A stretch of 64,000 bases of DNA from Pseudalkalibacillus sp. SCS-8 (lineage in GTDB: Bacteria > Bacillota > Bacilli > Bacillales > Fictibacillaceae), in contig NZ_CP143541.1 of the NCBI RefSeq assembly GCF_040126055.1, positions 1,922,001-1,986,000 of the forward strand, in the 5' to 3' direction. Position 1 is the stretch's first letter. Each line of letters opens with the position of its first letter. Under the pieces are notes generated by a model. It was not told the origin of the DNA, ran no database searches, and saw only the letters and a list, made by a program, of their open reading frames with translations. Both the position numbers and the translations under genes were made by a program. Below, piece by piece: positions 8,896-17,731 of this stretch.

Positions 8896-8914
8896 AATAA
8901 AGGATAGACTCTTA

Positions 8915-8962
8915 CCAAAACACCCCAAAGGCTGTGATCTCCTACAGGGGTGTTTTGTTTTC
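8915..8962 (+). terminator. Terminator after sodC
   Basis: AAAACACCCC and GGGGTGTTTT make a 10-bp stem, followed by GTTTTCCC. The loop is long (about 22 nt). Confidence 0.75.
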
Positions 8963-9064
8963 CCATATTTACAAAAATAGAAACATATTCTGGCTAAATG
9001 CTTCATACACTTGCACCACTTACCTTTTTTTGTTTCAAAAAACAAGAGGAAAGGGGTGAGTGAG

Positions 9065-9253
9065 GTGCAAGGGAATATTTTCACGTATTTTGCTGCGTTA
9101 GTAGCGGGTTACATGTTACTTGGAATTTCTTTAGATGGCACCTTTTTAGAAAGCTTTGGCTCCGCAATCGATATCATTGGAATTATCACTGTCATTGTTT
9201 TTGCAGCTGTTCTTATTTTCAAAGGTGTGAAACAGCTTATTCACAAAGCTTAA
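9065..9253 (+). CDS. Small membrane protein of unknown function
   Basis: About 62 residues with two predicted membrane helices (IFTYFAALVAGYMLLGIS and IDIIGIITVIVFAAVLIF) and a basic C-terminal tail. GTG 9065 lies about 9 nt after AGGAAAGGG; GTG 9056 is too close to that site. I do not recognise the family. It stands alone between two terminators. Confidence 0.65.
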   Translation: MQGNIFTYFAALVAGYMLLGISLDGTFLESFGSAIDIIGIITVIVFAAVLIFKGVKQLIHKA

Positions 9254-9267
9254 CTGGATGTACATGA

Positions 9268-9296
9268 AGGCGACCTTCTGGGGTCGCCTTTTTCTA
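9268..9296 (+). terminator. Rho-independent terminator
   Basis: AAGGCGACC and GGTCGCCTT form a 9-bp stem with loop TTCTGG, followed by TTTCT. It closes the small membrane protein gene. Confidence 0.88.
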
Positions 9297-9381
9297 ATTA
9301 GGTGAAAAATTCAGACACATAAGGTACGCTTAGGATAGAAATTATTTTCTCTCAACTGAGAGAGAGGAAGGAGGCGGTTGA

Positions 9382-10026
9382 ATGAAAGCAGCCATTTTTG
9401 ATTTTGATGGGACCCTGGCAGATACCTTGCCCTTATGTTTCCATTCTTTCAATCGTGTGTTTTATCATTTCGATCAGAAGGACTTTACGTCCGATGAAAT
9501 AAAGGAGATGTTCGGTCCTCCTGAAACGGATATCATACGAAACCAATTGAAGAGTGACGATCATGAAGATGCGATTGAAATGTATTATGAGGAATATATG
9601 AGTAAACACTCAGACTTTGTTCAATTCCATGAAGAGTTGCATCACCTGTTAACACAACTCAAGCGTGAAGGTATAAAGCTTGGAATTGTCACAGGAAAAT
9701 CTCGTAGAAGTCTCAAAATATCCATGGATGAACTACGAATGAATGAATTCTTTGATATAACGATAACGGGAGATGAAGTCGAGAACCCAAAGCCTCATCC
9801 AGAGGGTGTTATTCAAGCATTGAGAGACCTGAATATCAAGAAAGAAGATGCTGTTTTTCTAGGAGATAGTGATGCGGATATTGAAGCCGGGAAACGAGCA
9901 GGTCTTTACACAATCGGCGTAAAATGGTTACCGAACACACAAGTTACCGAGTTTGCGGTAAAACCGGATCATGTCATGCAGGATGTCAATGAATTCATGA
10001 ACCTGGATTTGCTCCAGAAAAAATAA
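9382..10026 (+). CDS. HAD-superfamily hydrolase (phosphoglycolate phosphatase/PpaX-like)
   Basis: A 214-residue haloacid-dehalogenase phosphatase. Motif I is FDFDGTLADT (nucleophile Asp and acid Asp), motif II is GIVTGKS, motif III is the lysine in NPKPHPEG, and motif IV is FLGDSDADIEAG. The all-helical cap between motifs I and II is of the phosphoglycolate phosphatase/PpaX type. The exact substrate is not evident. The start follows AAGGAGGCGGTTGA. It lies about 40 bp before a DinB-like gene. Confidence 0.9.
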   Translation: MKAAIFDFDGTLADTLPLCFHSFNRVFYHFDQKDFTSDEIKEMFGPPETDIIRNQLKSDDHEDAIEMYYEEYMSKHSDFVQFHEELHHLLTQLKREGIKLGIVTGKSRRSLKISMDELRMNEFFDITITGDEVENPKPHPEGVIQALRDLNIKKEDAVFLGDSDADIEAGKRAGLYTIGVKWLPNTQVTEFAVKPDHVMQDVNEFMNLDLLQKK

Positions 10027-10065
10027 GATCCTAATCCAAATTAATCGATGGGGGATACGACGATC

Positions 10066-10527
10066 ATGCAAACTTTATTTGAATACAATTGGCAGGTCCG
10101 TAATGAATGGTTTGAATGGTGCAAACAAGTACCTGAGAATGAATTACGAGCGGAACGTACTGGTGGGGTAGGAAGCATCATTCGGACGTTATATCACGTT
10201 GTCGATGTCGAATACAGCTGGATACAGCTTCTACAAGGAAAGCCAGACATAAAAGAAGCTTATGACCGTTATGACACGCTTCAAAAGGTCATTGACTTGT
10301 CAAATGAATTTCATCCGGAAGTTGAAGCGTATATTCGAAGCTGGAGTAGTCAAATGGAAAACGAGCTTGATCACCGATTTAACAAGTACAAAAAAGGTGA
10401 AGTGCTCAGACACATCATTGCACATGAGATCCATCATATTGGACAACTTTCCATCTGGTCAAGAGAACTAGGGAAGAAGCCTGTTTCGGCTAGTCTGATT
10501 GACCGAGGTCTCGTCATATCCAATTAG
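10066..10527 (+). CDS. DinB-family metal-binding four-helix protein
   Basis: A 153-residue DinB/YfiT-like protein with metal-binding histidines at TLYHVVDVEYSW and IIAHEIHHIGQLS, the typical three-His arrangement of this fold. Known relatives include bacillithiol-dependent transferases, but most are uncharacterised. I chose ATG 10066 because GGGGGA at 10050-10055 precedes it, whereas ATG 10048 has no ribosome binding site. Confidence 0.85.
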   Translation: MQTLFEYNWQVRNEWFEWCKQVPENELRAERTGGVGSIIRTLYHVVDVEYSWIQLLQGKPDIKEAYDRYDTLQKVIDLSNEFHPEVEAYIRSWSSQMENELDHRFNKYKKGEVLRHIIAHEIHHIGQLSIWSRELGKKPVSASLIDRGLVISN

Positions 10528-10602
10528 AAAAGCCTTTTACGTGTATGATCCTCTCTCGTCAGGTACACTATCTATAGTGAACAGAAGAAACGAGGGAAGT
10601 GA

Positions 10603-11364
10603 ATGTGTGTCTTATTTTTCGCATTTAAGGTCCATGACGATTATCCGTTGATTGTTGCGGCGAATCGTGATGAATTCTATGAAAGACCTACTGCACCGCT
10701 GCATTTCTGGGAAGACGATCCTTCGATCCTTGCAGGGCGGGACCTGAAAGAAATGGGAACCTGGATGGGCATCTCCAAACAAGGAAGGTTTGCTGCGTTG
10801 ACGAATTTCAGGGATCCTAGTGAATCGACAGAAAATAAACGTTCAAGAGGAGAACTTGTGTCTGACTTTCTCCAAAATGGAGAGGAGCCACTGGAGTTCC
10901 TTAAACAAAAGCAACTGGAGCGTCACGAATACCGGGGATACAACCTCATTGTCGGAAACAGCGAAGTACTCTTTTATTACTCGAATGTTCAAAATGAGAT
11001 TCGAAAGCTTCAGCGAGGTATTTATGGTTTGAGTAATCACTTCCTTGATACACCATGGCCTAAAGTCATGAAAGGCAAGGAAGATATGGAGCGATGTCTT
11101 TCAGGTACAACCGTTATTGATCAAGAATGTTTGTTCAACATCCTAGATAATCGTGATCCTGCTGAACAGCACAGATTACCTGACACAGGTATCGGATTAG
11201 AGTGGGAAAAGAAGCTGTCTCCGATCTTCATTGAAACGGAAAAGTATGGGACACGCTCCTCGACGGTCTTGACGGTTAAGTCTGATCGTCATGTAAATGT
11301 GACCGAACGAAGTGTAAAAGACAATCATCTGAATACGGAACGATTTACCTTTCGAATTGAATAG
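10603..11364 (+). CDS. NRDE family protein (TANGO2-like)
   Basis: A 253-residue protein beginning MCVLFF and carrying the name-giving motif ANRDEFYERPT near residue 25, followed by LAGRDLKEMGTWMGI. This NRDE/TANGO2 family is widespread, and its proposed link to heme trafficking in eukaryotes has no clear bacterial counterpart. Cys2 at the N-terminus recalls N-terminal nucleophile hydrolases. It ends at a bidirectional terminator shared with the convergent gene. Confidence 0.9.
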   Translation: MCVLFFAFKVHDDYPLIVAANRDEFYERPTAPLHFWEDDPSILAGRDLKEMGTWMGISKQGRFAALTNFRDPSESTENKRSRGELVSDFLQNGEEPLEFLKQKQLERHEYRGYNLIVGNSEVLFYYSNVQNEIRKLQRGIYGLSNHFLDTPWPKVMKGKEDMERCLSGTTVIDQECLFNILDNRDPAEQHRLPDTGIGLEWEKKLSPIFIETEKYGTRSSTVLTVKSDRHVNVTERSVKDNHLNTERFTFRIE

Positions 11365-11366
11365 TG

Positions 11367-11397
11367 AAAAGCTGACGCAAATGCGTCAGCTTTTTTA
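11367..11397. terminator. Bidirectional terminator
   Basis: AAAAGCTGACGC, loop AAAT, GCGTCAGCTTTTTT. A-tracts and T-tracts on both sides let it serve the NRDE gene and the convergent minus-strand gene. Confidence 0.92.
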
Positions 11398-11401
11398 TTT
11401 G

Positions 11402-11860
11402 TTATTTATCCTCATCACTTTCGTTAATCAACTTATCATCGGCCGGAGCGAACTCTTCTCCTACTTCAACTGCGTAGCCATGTCCTTTCACGTCGGCTTT
11501 CGACGGGTGCAACGGGTTGGTCACTTCAATGAACATGTGGTAGACGAACTCAGAAGCCGCTATTCCGAATGAAGCGATTCCAGCACCCAACATACGGTTG
11601 TAAGGGGTATCGACGATCGGTTCAGCTAACAGCCACAGAACAATGAAGACGAATCCGAAGTCGATAGCAGTAGCAAAAAAGTTCCCTAGCTTCTTGAGGA
11701 TATATAAATCTCCGATTACATATCCAATTGCTGTAATCACTGCTGAAACCCATAAGGCGTTGATGATGGAGACACCAAAGAATGGTGTTAACGTTGCAAT
11801 TGAAATACAAAACACGATCAAAAACTTGGATGAAACGGCAACAACATGTCTAATATTCAA
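11402..11860 (-). CDS. YndM-like (DUF2512) membrane protein
   Basis: A 152-residue protein with four hydrophobic helices in the first 105 residues and an acidic C-terminal tail (EVGEEFAPADDK, INESDEDK). The helix pattern and the conserved NPLHPSKADVKGHGYA before the tail match the DUF2512/YndM family of Bacillaceae, of unknown function. TTG is the start, with GGAG about 9 nt upstream. It is convergent with the NRDE gene and divergent from the laccase. Confidence 0.78.
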   Translation of the reverse strand: MNIRHVVAVSSKFLIVFCISIATLTPFFGVSIINALWVSAVITAIGYVIGDLYILKKLGNFFATAIDFGFVFIVLWLLAEPIVDTPYNRMLGAGIASFGIAASEFVYHMFIEVTNPLHPSKADVKGHGYAVEVGEEFAPADDKLINESDEDK

Positions 11861-11992
11861 TGTTGATAACTCCTTTATCTTATAAGTCTATCCCTATGAT
11901 TGCCAATTTACGATGTAATATTACCTGGATCATGGTACAGGTCCTTCCCGCATACAAAAATAGAAAGGAATTCGATGATGAGGAGGGAGTTA

Positions 11993-13570
11993 ATGAAGCT
12001 CACCCCTTTCAATACCAGGCTACCGATACCTAAAATTCAAAGACCTTTGTACGTTAAAAACGGAATCGCTCATTTTGAAATCAATATGAAGCAAGTATTC
12101 CAAAAGCTTCATAAAGACTTGCCTGATTCAGTGGTATGGGGTTATCAAGGACGATATCCAGGACCTACTTTTGAAGTGAACAAGGGAGAGCGTATCCGTG
12201 TTAAATGGCTGAACATGCTTCCAGACGAACATATCTTACCGTTGGATCATACAGTCCATGGAGCTGGTCAAGATGTTCCGAATGTAAGGACAGTCGTCCA
12301 TCTGCATGGTGCACGTGTAAATCCAGAAAGTGATGGCTATCCTGACGCATGGTTCACAAACAATTTTAAGGAAGTCGGTCCATTCTTTGTTCAAGAGACC
12401 TATGATTACCCGAATGATATGGAAGCGACCTTGCTTTGGTACCATGATCATGCGATCGGGATTACCAGGCTGAATATATACGCAGGATTAGCAGGCTTGT
12501 ATATCATCAGAGATGATAATGAAAAACGCCTGAAGCTACCGGAAGGGGAATATGAAATACCGTTATTGATCCAAGACCGGTCGTTCAATTCAGATGGAAC
12601 GTTATACTACCCTGCAAAGCCCGATGACGAACAGACCAACGTCTTTCCTTCAGTCGTACCCGAGTTTTTTGGGGAAACCAATTTGGTAAATGGGGTTGTC
12701 TGGCCCTATTTTGAGGTAGAACCACGGATGTACCGATTCAGGATTGTGAATGGCTCGAATGCCCGGTTTTACAGAATTTCGTTAAGTAATCGGCACAAAT
12801 TTCATCAAATTGGTACGGATGGTGGGCTGATCGATCACCCAATCGAGCTTAATGAATTTTTGCTCGCCCCAGCAGAACGGATTGACCTGATCATTGATTT
12901 TGCAAAATTGAATGGACAGACGATTATCATGAAAAATCAAGCGCCTGCACCTTTCCCGGATGGAAACATGCCCGATCCTACAACAACGGGTCAGATCATG
13001 GCATTCAAAGTGATTAAGCCTTTGAAGGGAGAGGAGGACACTGTACTGCCAGATCAACTGAACACAATTAACTATTTGAAGGAGAGCCAAGCGTCCATCA
13101 TTCGACCTTTAACCTTAGTACACACGAAAGACGCATACGGGCGTCCCCTAATGCTATTGGATGGTAAGCGATGGGATGATCCGATCTCAGAAAACCCACA
13201 GCTTGGAGCCATCGAGATCTGGAGCTTGATCAATTTAACTGATGACACACACCCGATCCATTTGCATCTGATCCAGTTTCAAATATTGGATCGGCAGCCT
13301 TTTGATGCAGACCATTACAAGGAGACAGGTAGCCTTAAATTTACAGGTGAGAGAAGGGAACCTGCACCATATGAGAGAGGATGGAAGGATACAGTAAGCG
13401 CGAATCCTGGGGAAGTGACCCGTATTATTGGAAAGTTTCAGCCGTACACAGGACGGTACGTATGGCACTGTCATATGCTCGAGCATGAAGATCAGGAAAT
13501 GATGAGACCGTATGAGGTGATCCCGAAGAAAAACATCATCGAAAAACTGTTCTCCAAAAATAAACATTGA
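11993..13570 (+). CDS. cotA: CotA-type multicopper oxidase (spore coat laccase)
   Basis: A 525-residue multicopper oxidase close to CotA of B. subtilis (513 residues), an outer spore coat laccase that oxidises phenols, makes brown pigment and oxidises bilirubin. The N-terminal PDSVVWGYQGRYPGPT precedes the copper ligand motifs VVHLHGARV, LWYHDHAIG, THPIHLHLIQF and WHCHMLEHEDQEMM (T1 Cys with axial Met). There is no signal peptide, as in CotA. ATG 11993 is preceded by AGGAGGGAG; upstream in-frame ATGs at 11975-11978 overlap this site. Expression in the mother cell is expected from the family; I could not define a promoter. Confidence 0.92.
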   Translation: MKLTPFNTRLPIPKIQRPLYVKNGIAHFEINMKQVFQKLHKDLPDSVVWGYQGRYPGPTFEVNKGERIRVKWLNMLPDEHILPLDHTVHGAGQDVPNVRTVVHLHGARVNPESDGYPDAWFTNNFKEVGPFFVQETYDYPNDMEATLLWYHDHAIGITRLNIYAGLAGLYIIRDDNEKRLKLPEGEYEIPLLIQDRSFNSDGTLYYPAKPDDEQTNVFPSVVPEFFGETNLVNGVVWPYFEVEPRMYRFRIVNGSNARFYRISLSNRHKFHQIGTDGGLIDHPIELNEFLLAPAERIDLIIDFAKLNGQTIIMKNQAPAPFPDGNMPDPTTTGQIMAFKVIKPLKGEEDTVLPDQLNTINYLKESQASIIRPLTLVHTKDAYGRPLMLLDGKRWDDPISENPQLGAIEIWSLINLTDDTHPIHLHLIQFQILDRQPFDADHYKETGSLKFTGERREPAPYERGWKDTVSANPGEVTRIIGKFQPYTGRYVWHCHMLEHEDQEMMRPYEVIPKKNIIEKLFSKNKH

Positions 13571-13603
13571 TTATTTGAGGTTTAATAATTATAATAATTT
13601 TAT

Positions 13604-13624
13604 AAATCGTAATCGTTACGATTT
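13604..13624. promoter_or_regulatory. Zur box 1 (zinc-uptake regulator operator)
   Basis: AAATCGTAATCGTTACGATTT is a nearly perfect palindrome that matches the Bacillus Zur consensus AAATCGTAATnATTACGATTT. A possible promoter (TTGATT at 13568-13573, 16 bp, TATAAT at 13590-13595) lies just upstream, so the box would cover the transcription start. Confidence 0.9.
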
Positions 13625-13632
13625 AAACGAGT

Positions 13633-13671
13633 GATTGCTGGAACAAAGTCAGCAATCCTTTTTCTTTTTTT
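13633..13671 (+). terminator. Intrinsic terminator between the two Zur boxes
   Basis: GATTGCTG and CAGCAATC form an 8-bp stem, followed by CCTTTTTCTTTTTTT. It could simply end the laccase transcript. If the promoter at 13568-13595 is real, it also lies in the leader of the zinc-regulated gene. Confidence 0.85.
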
Positions 13672-13673
13672 CT

Positions 13674-13694
13674 AAATCGTAATCATTTCGAAAA
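13674..13694. promoter_or_regulatory. Zur box 2 (imperfect)
   Basis: AAATCGTAATCATTTCGAAA matches the Zur consensus with one change in the core (TTTCGA for TTACGA). It lies 24 bp before the start codon of the COG0523 GTPase gene. Confidence 0.75.
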
Positions 13695-13717
13695 ACATCC
13701 TAGGAGGCACGACAGTT

Positions 13718-14908
13718 ATGAAAAAAATCCCTGTTACTGTTTTAAGTGGATATTTAGGGGCCGGGAAGACAACCTTACTGAACCATATATTGAAAAATGA
13801 AGAAAATAAAAAAATTGCGGTTATCGTTAATGACATGAGTGAAGTGAACATTGATGCATCGATGGTAAAAAAGGGCGCATTCAGCAGAACGGAAGAAAAG
13901 CTTGTAGAGTTACAAAATGGATGCATCTGCTGCACCTTAAGGGAAGATTTGATTAAAGAGGTTGAAAAATTGGTTACGCTCGATATCGATTATATTGTCA
14001 TTGAATCCACCGGAATTTCTGAACCCATACCTGTTGCGCAAAGCTTTACATATGAAGATGAAGAATTGGGGATTAATCTATCAAGGTATTGTGAACTTGA
14101 TACGATGGTGACCGTTGTTGATGCCAATCGCTTTTGGGAAGATTTTGCGAGTGGAGAAAGTCTGCTCGATCGGCATCAAAATCTTGATGAGAACGATACG
14201 AGAGAAGTAATTGATCTATTAATTGATCAAATCGAGTTTGCCAATGTCATTTTGTTAAATAAGGTCGATTTAGTCTCACCTGATGATAAACTGGAATTGC
14301 TTGCCGTACTTCACAAATTGAATCCCGATGCACGAATTATTGAGACCTCTTACAGCAACGTGTCATTAGAAAATGTGTTGAATACCGGATTATTCGATTT
14401 TGAGAAGGCTAGTCAAGGCGCTGGTTGGATTAAGGAACTTAACGAAGAACATACGCCGGAAACAGAAGAATACGGAATTTCATCCTTCGTCTACAAAAGA
14501 AGAAAGCCATTTCATCCAGAACGGCTCACAGAGTGGCTTGAAAACTGGCCCGTGGAGGTAGTTCGAGCAAAGGGGTTCTTCTGGTTATCTTCCAGAAATG
14601 ATACAGTCGGTCTTTTATCTCAAGCAGGAACCTCCATTTCCATTCAAGGTGCGGGAGATTGGATCGCGAGCTATCCTGTGGAAGAACAGAAGAAAATCTT
14701 GATGGAAGAGGAAGAAGTAAGACGAAATTGGGATGAGGCAGTGGGAGATCGGACGCAAGAACTCGTATTCATTGGAATCAACATGGATAAAGATCGAATA
14801 GAGAATTCTTTAGATGCCTGTCTACTGACAGAAGAGGAAATGAAACTAGAGTGGAGCTTGTTTCCAGACCCTTTACCACCATTTACAATGGCTGTCGTGA
14901 CTGAATAA
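13718..14908 (+). CDS. yciC: Zur-regulated CobW/COG0523 GTPase (YciC-like zinc metallochaperone)
   Basis: A 396-residue COG0523 G3E GTPase. Walker A is [13 protein letters not shown]; the metal-binding CxCC motif is [12 protein letters not shown]; the guanine-specificity motif is LLNKVDLV; a CobW C-terminal domain begins near residue 250 ([16 protein letters not shown]). YciC of B. subtilis is a zinc-starvation-induced metallochaperone. Two Zur boxes upstream give the same regulatory picture here, so zinc is the likely metal. AGGAGGC precedes the ATG. It ends at a bidirectional terminator. Confidence 0.92.
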   Translation: MKKIPVTVLSGYLGAGKTTLLNHILKNEENKKIAVIVNDMSEVNIDASMVKKGAFSRTEEKLVELQNGCICCTLREDLIKEVEKLVTLDIDYIVIESTGISEPIPVAQSFTYEDEELGINLSRYCELDTMVTVVDANRFWEDFASGESLLDRHQNLDENDTREVIDLLIDQIEFANVILLNKVDLVSPDDKLELLAVLHKLNPDARIIETSYSNVSLENVLNTGLFDFEKASQGAGWIKELNEEHTPETEEYGISSFVYKRRKPFHPERLTEWLENWPVEVVRAKGFFWLSSRNDTVGLLSQAGTSISIQGAGDWIASYPVEEQKKILMEEEEVRRNWDEAVGDRTQELVFIGINMDKDRIENSLDACLLTEEEMKLEWSLFPDPLPPFTMAVVTE

Positions 14909-14918
14909 ATGTTCAAAT

Positions 14919-14957
14919 AAAGAGACCTGCACTACACGTATGCAGGTCTCTTATTTC
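14919..14957. terminator. Bidirectional terminator
   Basis: AGAGACCTGCA (14921-14931) pairs with TGCAGGTCTCT (14941-14951), with A-rich and T-rich flanks. It lies between convergent genes. Confidence 0.9.
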
Positions 14958-14966
14958 TATCAGAAT

Positions 14967-15392
14967 TTAGTTGGGTGTATGAGAATCAGACTTGATAAAA
15001 TGACCCGAACCTAGCCAAGCGGACAATGCAAACATGAGATAAATAGCTTGAGTGGCGTAGTTTCCTTGAAGGACAAGCTGTAAACCAACTCCGATTCCAA
15101 GCGAAGGGATGACAAGAAGGAAAGTACGCATAATCCGTTCAAAGCCTTTATGTTTGGGTAACGGCCAGATCCGAGAAAAAATAACACCTAGTGCGACACC
15201 TAATGCAGCTACAATAATGATTTGAAAGATGACAGTCGGTGTCGGGAACGGCCAGTCTGAGAGATAATGTCCAACAAGATAGAAAAGTTCCAGAAACAAA
15301 GCGATCCCTAGTGCTTTTCGTATGACTTTCAAATCCAAATAAGGCTGGAACATATAGAGCGCTAAGGTGAGCAGGCCGAAAAAGACCGTCAT
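14967..15392 (-). CDS. Integral membrane protein of unknown function
   Basis: About 141 residues, almost entirely hydrophobic with roughly four helices. The start is the ATG preceded by AAGGAGGGATGAAAAT, giving MTVFFGLL. I do not recognise the family. It lies directly downstream of the sodium/solute symporter gene, separated by a weak terminator, and may be a partner of that transporter. Confidence 0.7.
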   Translation of the reverse strand: MTVFFGLLTLALYMFQPYLDLKVIRKALGIALFLELFYLVGHYLSDWPFPTPTVIFQIIIVAALGVALGVIFSRIWPLPKHKGFERIMRTFLLVIPSLGIGVGLQLVLQGNYATQAIYLMFALSAWLGSGHFIKSDSHTPN

Positions 15393-15414
15393 ATTTTCAT
15401 CCCTCCTTATATGT

Positions 15415-15443
15415 ATAAAAAGGGGGACAGAACCCCCTTTTAA
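15415..15443 (-). terminator. Terminator or attenuating hairpin after the symporter
   Basis: Read on the minus strand, AAAAGGGGG, loop TTCTG, TCCCCCTTTTT. It lies between the symporter stop and the ribosome binding site of the next gene, so some read-through is likely. Confidence 0.75.
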
Positions 15444-15446
15444 CAA

Positions 15447-17132
15447 TCATCCAGTCTTATCCATCACTTTCGGCACACGGATATCTTCCACCATTTGCTG
15501 GATTTCTTCTGGTGGAGCTGCCGTTCTACGGGAAACGATGAATGAGATGATGAAATTCAAGAGGGCACCAACTACACCGATCCCTTGTGCATTGATTCCG
15601 AAAAAGCTTTCCAATACAGGAGCTTCCGTACCGAAGATTTGTGGAGAACGCATCAGTAAGATCATAATGACGGTAAATGCTAAACCGACTGATATTCCCC
15701 AAATCGCACCTTCACGATTCATTCTTCGATCGAAGATACCGAGCAAAATCGCTGGGAATAAGCTTGCGGCTGCAAGGCCGAAAGCGAAGGCAACAACTTC
15801 TCCAACAAAACCTGGCGGATTGATGCCAAAATAACCAGCAACAATGACCGCCAGGAAAATCATCAGCCTGCCGACCTTCAAGCGTTGCTGTTCACTGGCA
15901 TTCGGTCGATAGATCCGGAAATAGATATCATGGGAGACCGCACTGGACATGGCCAGCAACAATCCAGAAGCGGTGGACAAGGCTGCTGCTAATCCTCCTG
16001 CCGCAACTAACGCGATGACGATCGGAGCAAGTCCTGCAACTTCTGGAGTTGAAAGGACAATGATATCGCGATCAATCGTCACTTCATTCGCTGCTTCATC
16101 TGAAGAAAAGGCGAGAACGCCATCTCCATTTTTATCATCCAATGTCAGCAGTCCCGTCTCTTCCCACTTCGTGACCCAGGCCGTTTCACGAACTTCATTG
16201 ATCGGCTGGTCATTAAAACTGTTGATCAGGTTATACTTCGCAAATACTCCGATTGCAGGAGCAGTCGTATATAGCAAGGCGATGAACAACAGAGCCCAGC
16301 CTGCAGACCATCGAGCTGCACGGACATTCTTCACCGTATAGAAACGGATGATGACATGTGGTAATCCAGCGGTTCCGATCATCAGCGCTAAGGTGACTGC
16401 AAACACGTTCAATGCAGACATGTTTTGGAACGGAGCCAAATATTCCTTCAATCCAAGCTCCACCTGCAACACACTTAGTTCTTTCGCAATGTCACTGAAT
16501 GTCAACGCTAATTGAGGAACTGGATTTCCAGTTAATTTGAAGGATATTGCCACGGCAGGAATCAAAAACGCTACGATTAAGATGGAATACTGCACGACCT
16601 GAGTCCATGTAATTCCTTTCATCCCACCAAGGACAGCGAAGAAGGCGACAATCGCCATTCCAATCAATACCCCGACGATAATATCCACTTGTAAATAACG
16701 GCTGAAGACGATTCCTACACCACGCATCTGTCCAGCTACGTATGTAAGAGAGATGAAAATCGTGGCAACAGCAGCAACAGCACGAGCACCGTTTGAGTAA
16801 TAACGATCACCGATAAAATCAGGGACCGTATAACGACCAAACTTTCGAAGATAAGGAGCCAACAAAAGAGCAAGGAGGACGTAACCACCCGTCCAACCCA
16901 TTAAATAAATGGTTCCGTCATAACCTAGAAATGATATCAATCCAGCCATTGAAATGAACGATGCAGCAGACATCCAGTCCGCAGCAATTGCAGCACCGTT
17001 AGCGACTGCAGGGATATCGTTACCGGCAACGAAAAAGTTACTCGTATCTTTCACCTTTGAACGCCAACCAATATATAAATAGATCGCAAAGGTTAGGACG
17101 ACGAGGGATAATGTAAGGGCTTCTACACTCAT
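15447..17132 (-). CDS. Sodium/solute symporter (SSS family, VC_2705/ActP-like)
   Basis: A 561-residue permease with about 13 membrane helices and the SSS core (FVAGNDIPAVANGAAIAADW, GGMKGITWTQVVQY, and ALSTASGLLLAMSSAVSHDIY near residue 385). An inserted soluble loop near residues 305-350 (WVTKWEETGLLTLDDKNGDG) is typical of the VC_2705 subfamily, which occurs with a DUF4212 subunit. Acetate or another monocarboxylate is a plausible substrate from family knowledge only. The start codon overlaps the stop of the DUF4212 gene (ATGA). Confidence 0.88.
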   Translation of the reverse strand: MSVEALTLSLVVLTFAIYLYIGWRSKVKDTSNFFVAGNDIPAVANGAAIAADWMSAASFISMAGLISFLGYDGTIYLMGWTGGYVLLALLLAPYLRKFGRYTVPDFIGDRYYSNGARAVAAVATIFISLTYVAGQMRGVGIVFSRYLQVDIIVGVLIGMAIVAFFAVLGGMKGITWTQVVQYSILIVAFLIPAVAISFKLTGNPVPQLALTFSDIAKELSVLQVELGLKEYLAPFQNMSALNVFAVTLALMIGTAGLPHVIIRFYTVKNVRAARWSAGWALLFIALLYTTAPAIGVFAKYNLINSFNDQPINEVRETAWVTKWEETGLLTLDDKNGDGVLAFSSDEAANEVTIDRDIIVLSTPEVAGLAPIVIALVAAGGLAAALSTASGLLLAMSSAVSHDIYFRIYRPNASEQQRLKVGRLMIFLAVIVAGYFGINPPGFVGEVVAFAFGLAAASLFPAILLGIFDRRMNREGAIWGISVGLAFTVIMILLMRSPQIFGTEAPVLESFFGINAQGIGVVGALLNFIISFIVSRRTAAPPEEIQQMVEDIRVPKVMDKTG

Positions 17133-17446
17133 GTCGATACCCCCTTATCCTTTGTTTTCTTCTTCGTCAAGATAACTTCCTGTACGTCATACTCTTCATC
17201 AAGCTTATCCATCCGTTTGGCATAATAAAAAATCAAAATGAGAAAAATGATGATCGATCCTTGTTGAGCAAACCAAAAGGCTAATGGGACACCAAAGAAT
17301 TGCACTTCACTAAGAGGTTTGGCAAGAATGATGGCAGCGACCAGAGAGACAAGAGCCCAGATCACTAATAAAACCTTGATCAGTCTCGTATTTTTCTTCC
17401 AATATTCATGCTGCTTTTTTGTCATATCCTGCTGAATATCTTTCAT
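17129..17446 (-). CDS. DUF4212 small symporter subunit
   Basis: A 105-residue protein with two membrane helices. The pattern HEYWKKNTRLIKVLLVIWAL, then GVPLAFWFAQQGSI, then YYAKRMDKLDEEYDV is the DUF4212 signature. These proteins are encoded just upstream of VC_2705-type sodium symporters and are thought to be accessory subunits. AGGAGGTGTTTAGAA precedes the ATG. The gene overlaps the symporter by 4 bp. Confidence 0.9.
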   Translation of the reverse strand: MKDIQQDMTKKQHEYWKKNTRLIKVLLVIWALVSLVAAIILAKPLSEVQFFGVPLAFWFAQQGSIIIFLILIFYYAKRMDKLDEEYDVQEVILTKKKTKDKGVST

Positions 17447-17731
17447 TTCTAAACACCTCCTGAATAGGATTCCTTGATACGAGCATTCAAGCTACTTCCT
17501 GATGTCTGCTTCGGATCCTCACCACCTCTCAATAAAGAATACCTTTCATCCAAGATTATACAATAAATGTTTGAATATTTTAAATTTTAAAATAGATAAA
17601 TGAATGCTTTCTTATGAATTCCTCTGTAAAAATCCGCATTATCCCATTCTGTTCCTAATATAGTTAAAGTGTATAGACATTTGATGAATCCGTGATTTGC
17701 ACGATTTTCGTAGAAAAAGGAGAGGTGTCCA

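Noticed and set aside
15367..16341. Plus-strand frames over the symporter gene (15367-15834, 15949-16341)
   Set aside because: They are Ala/Pro/Thr-rich shadow frames of the real minus-strand symporter.
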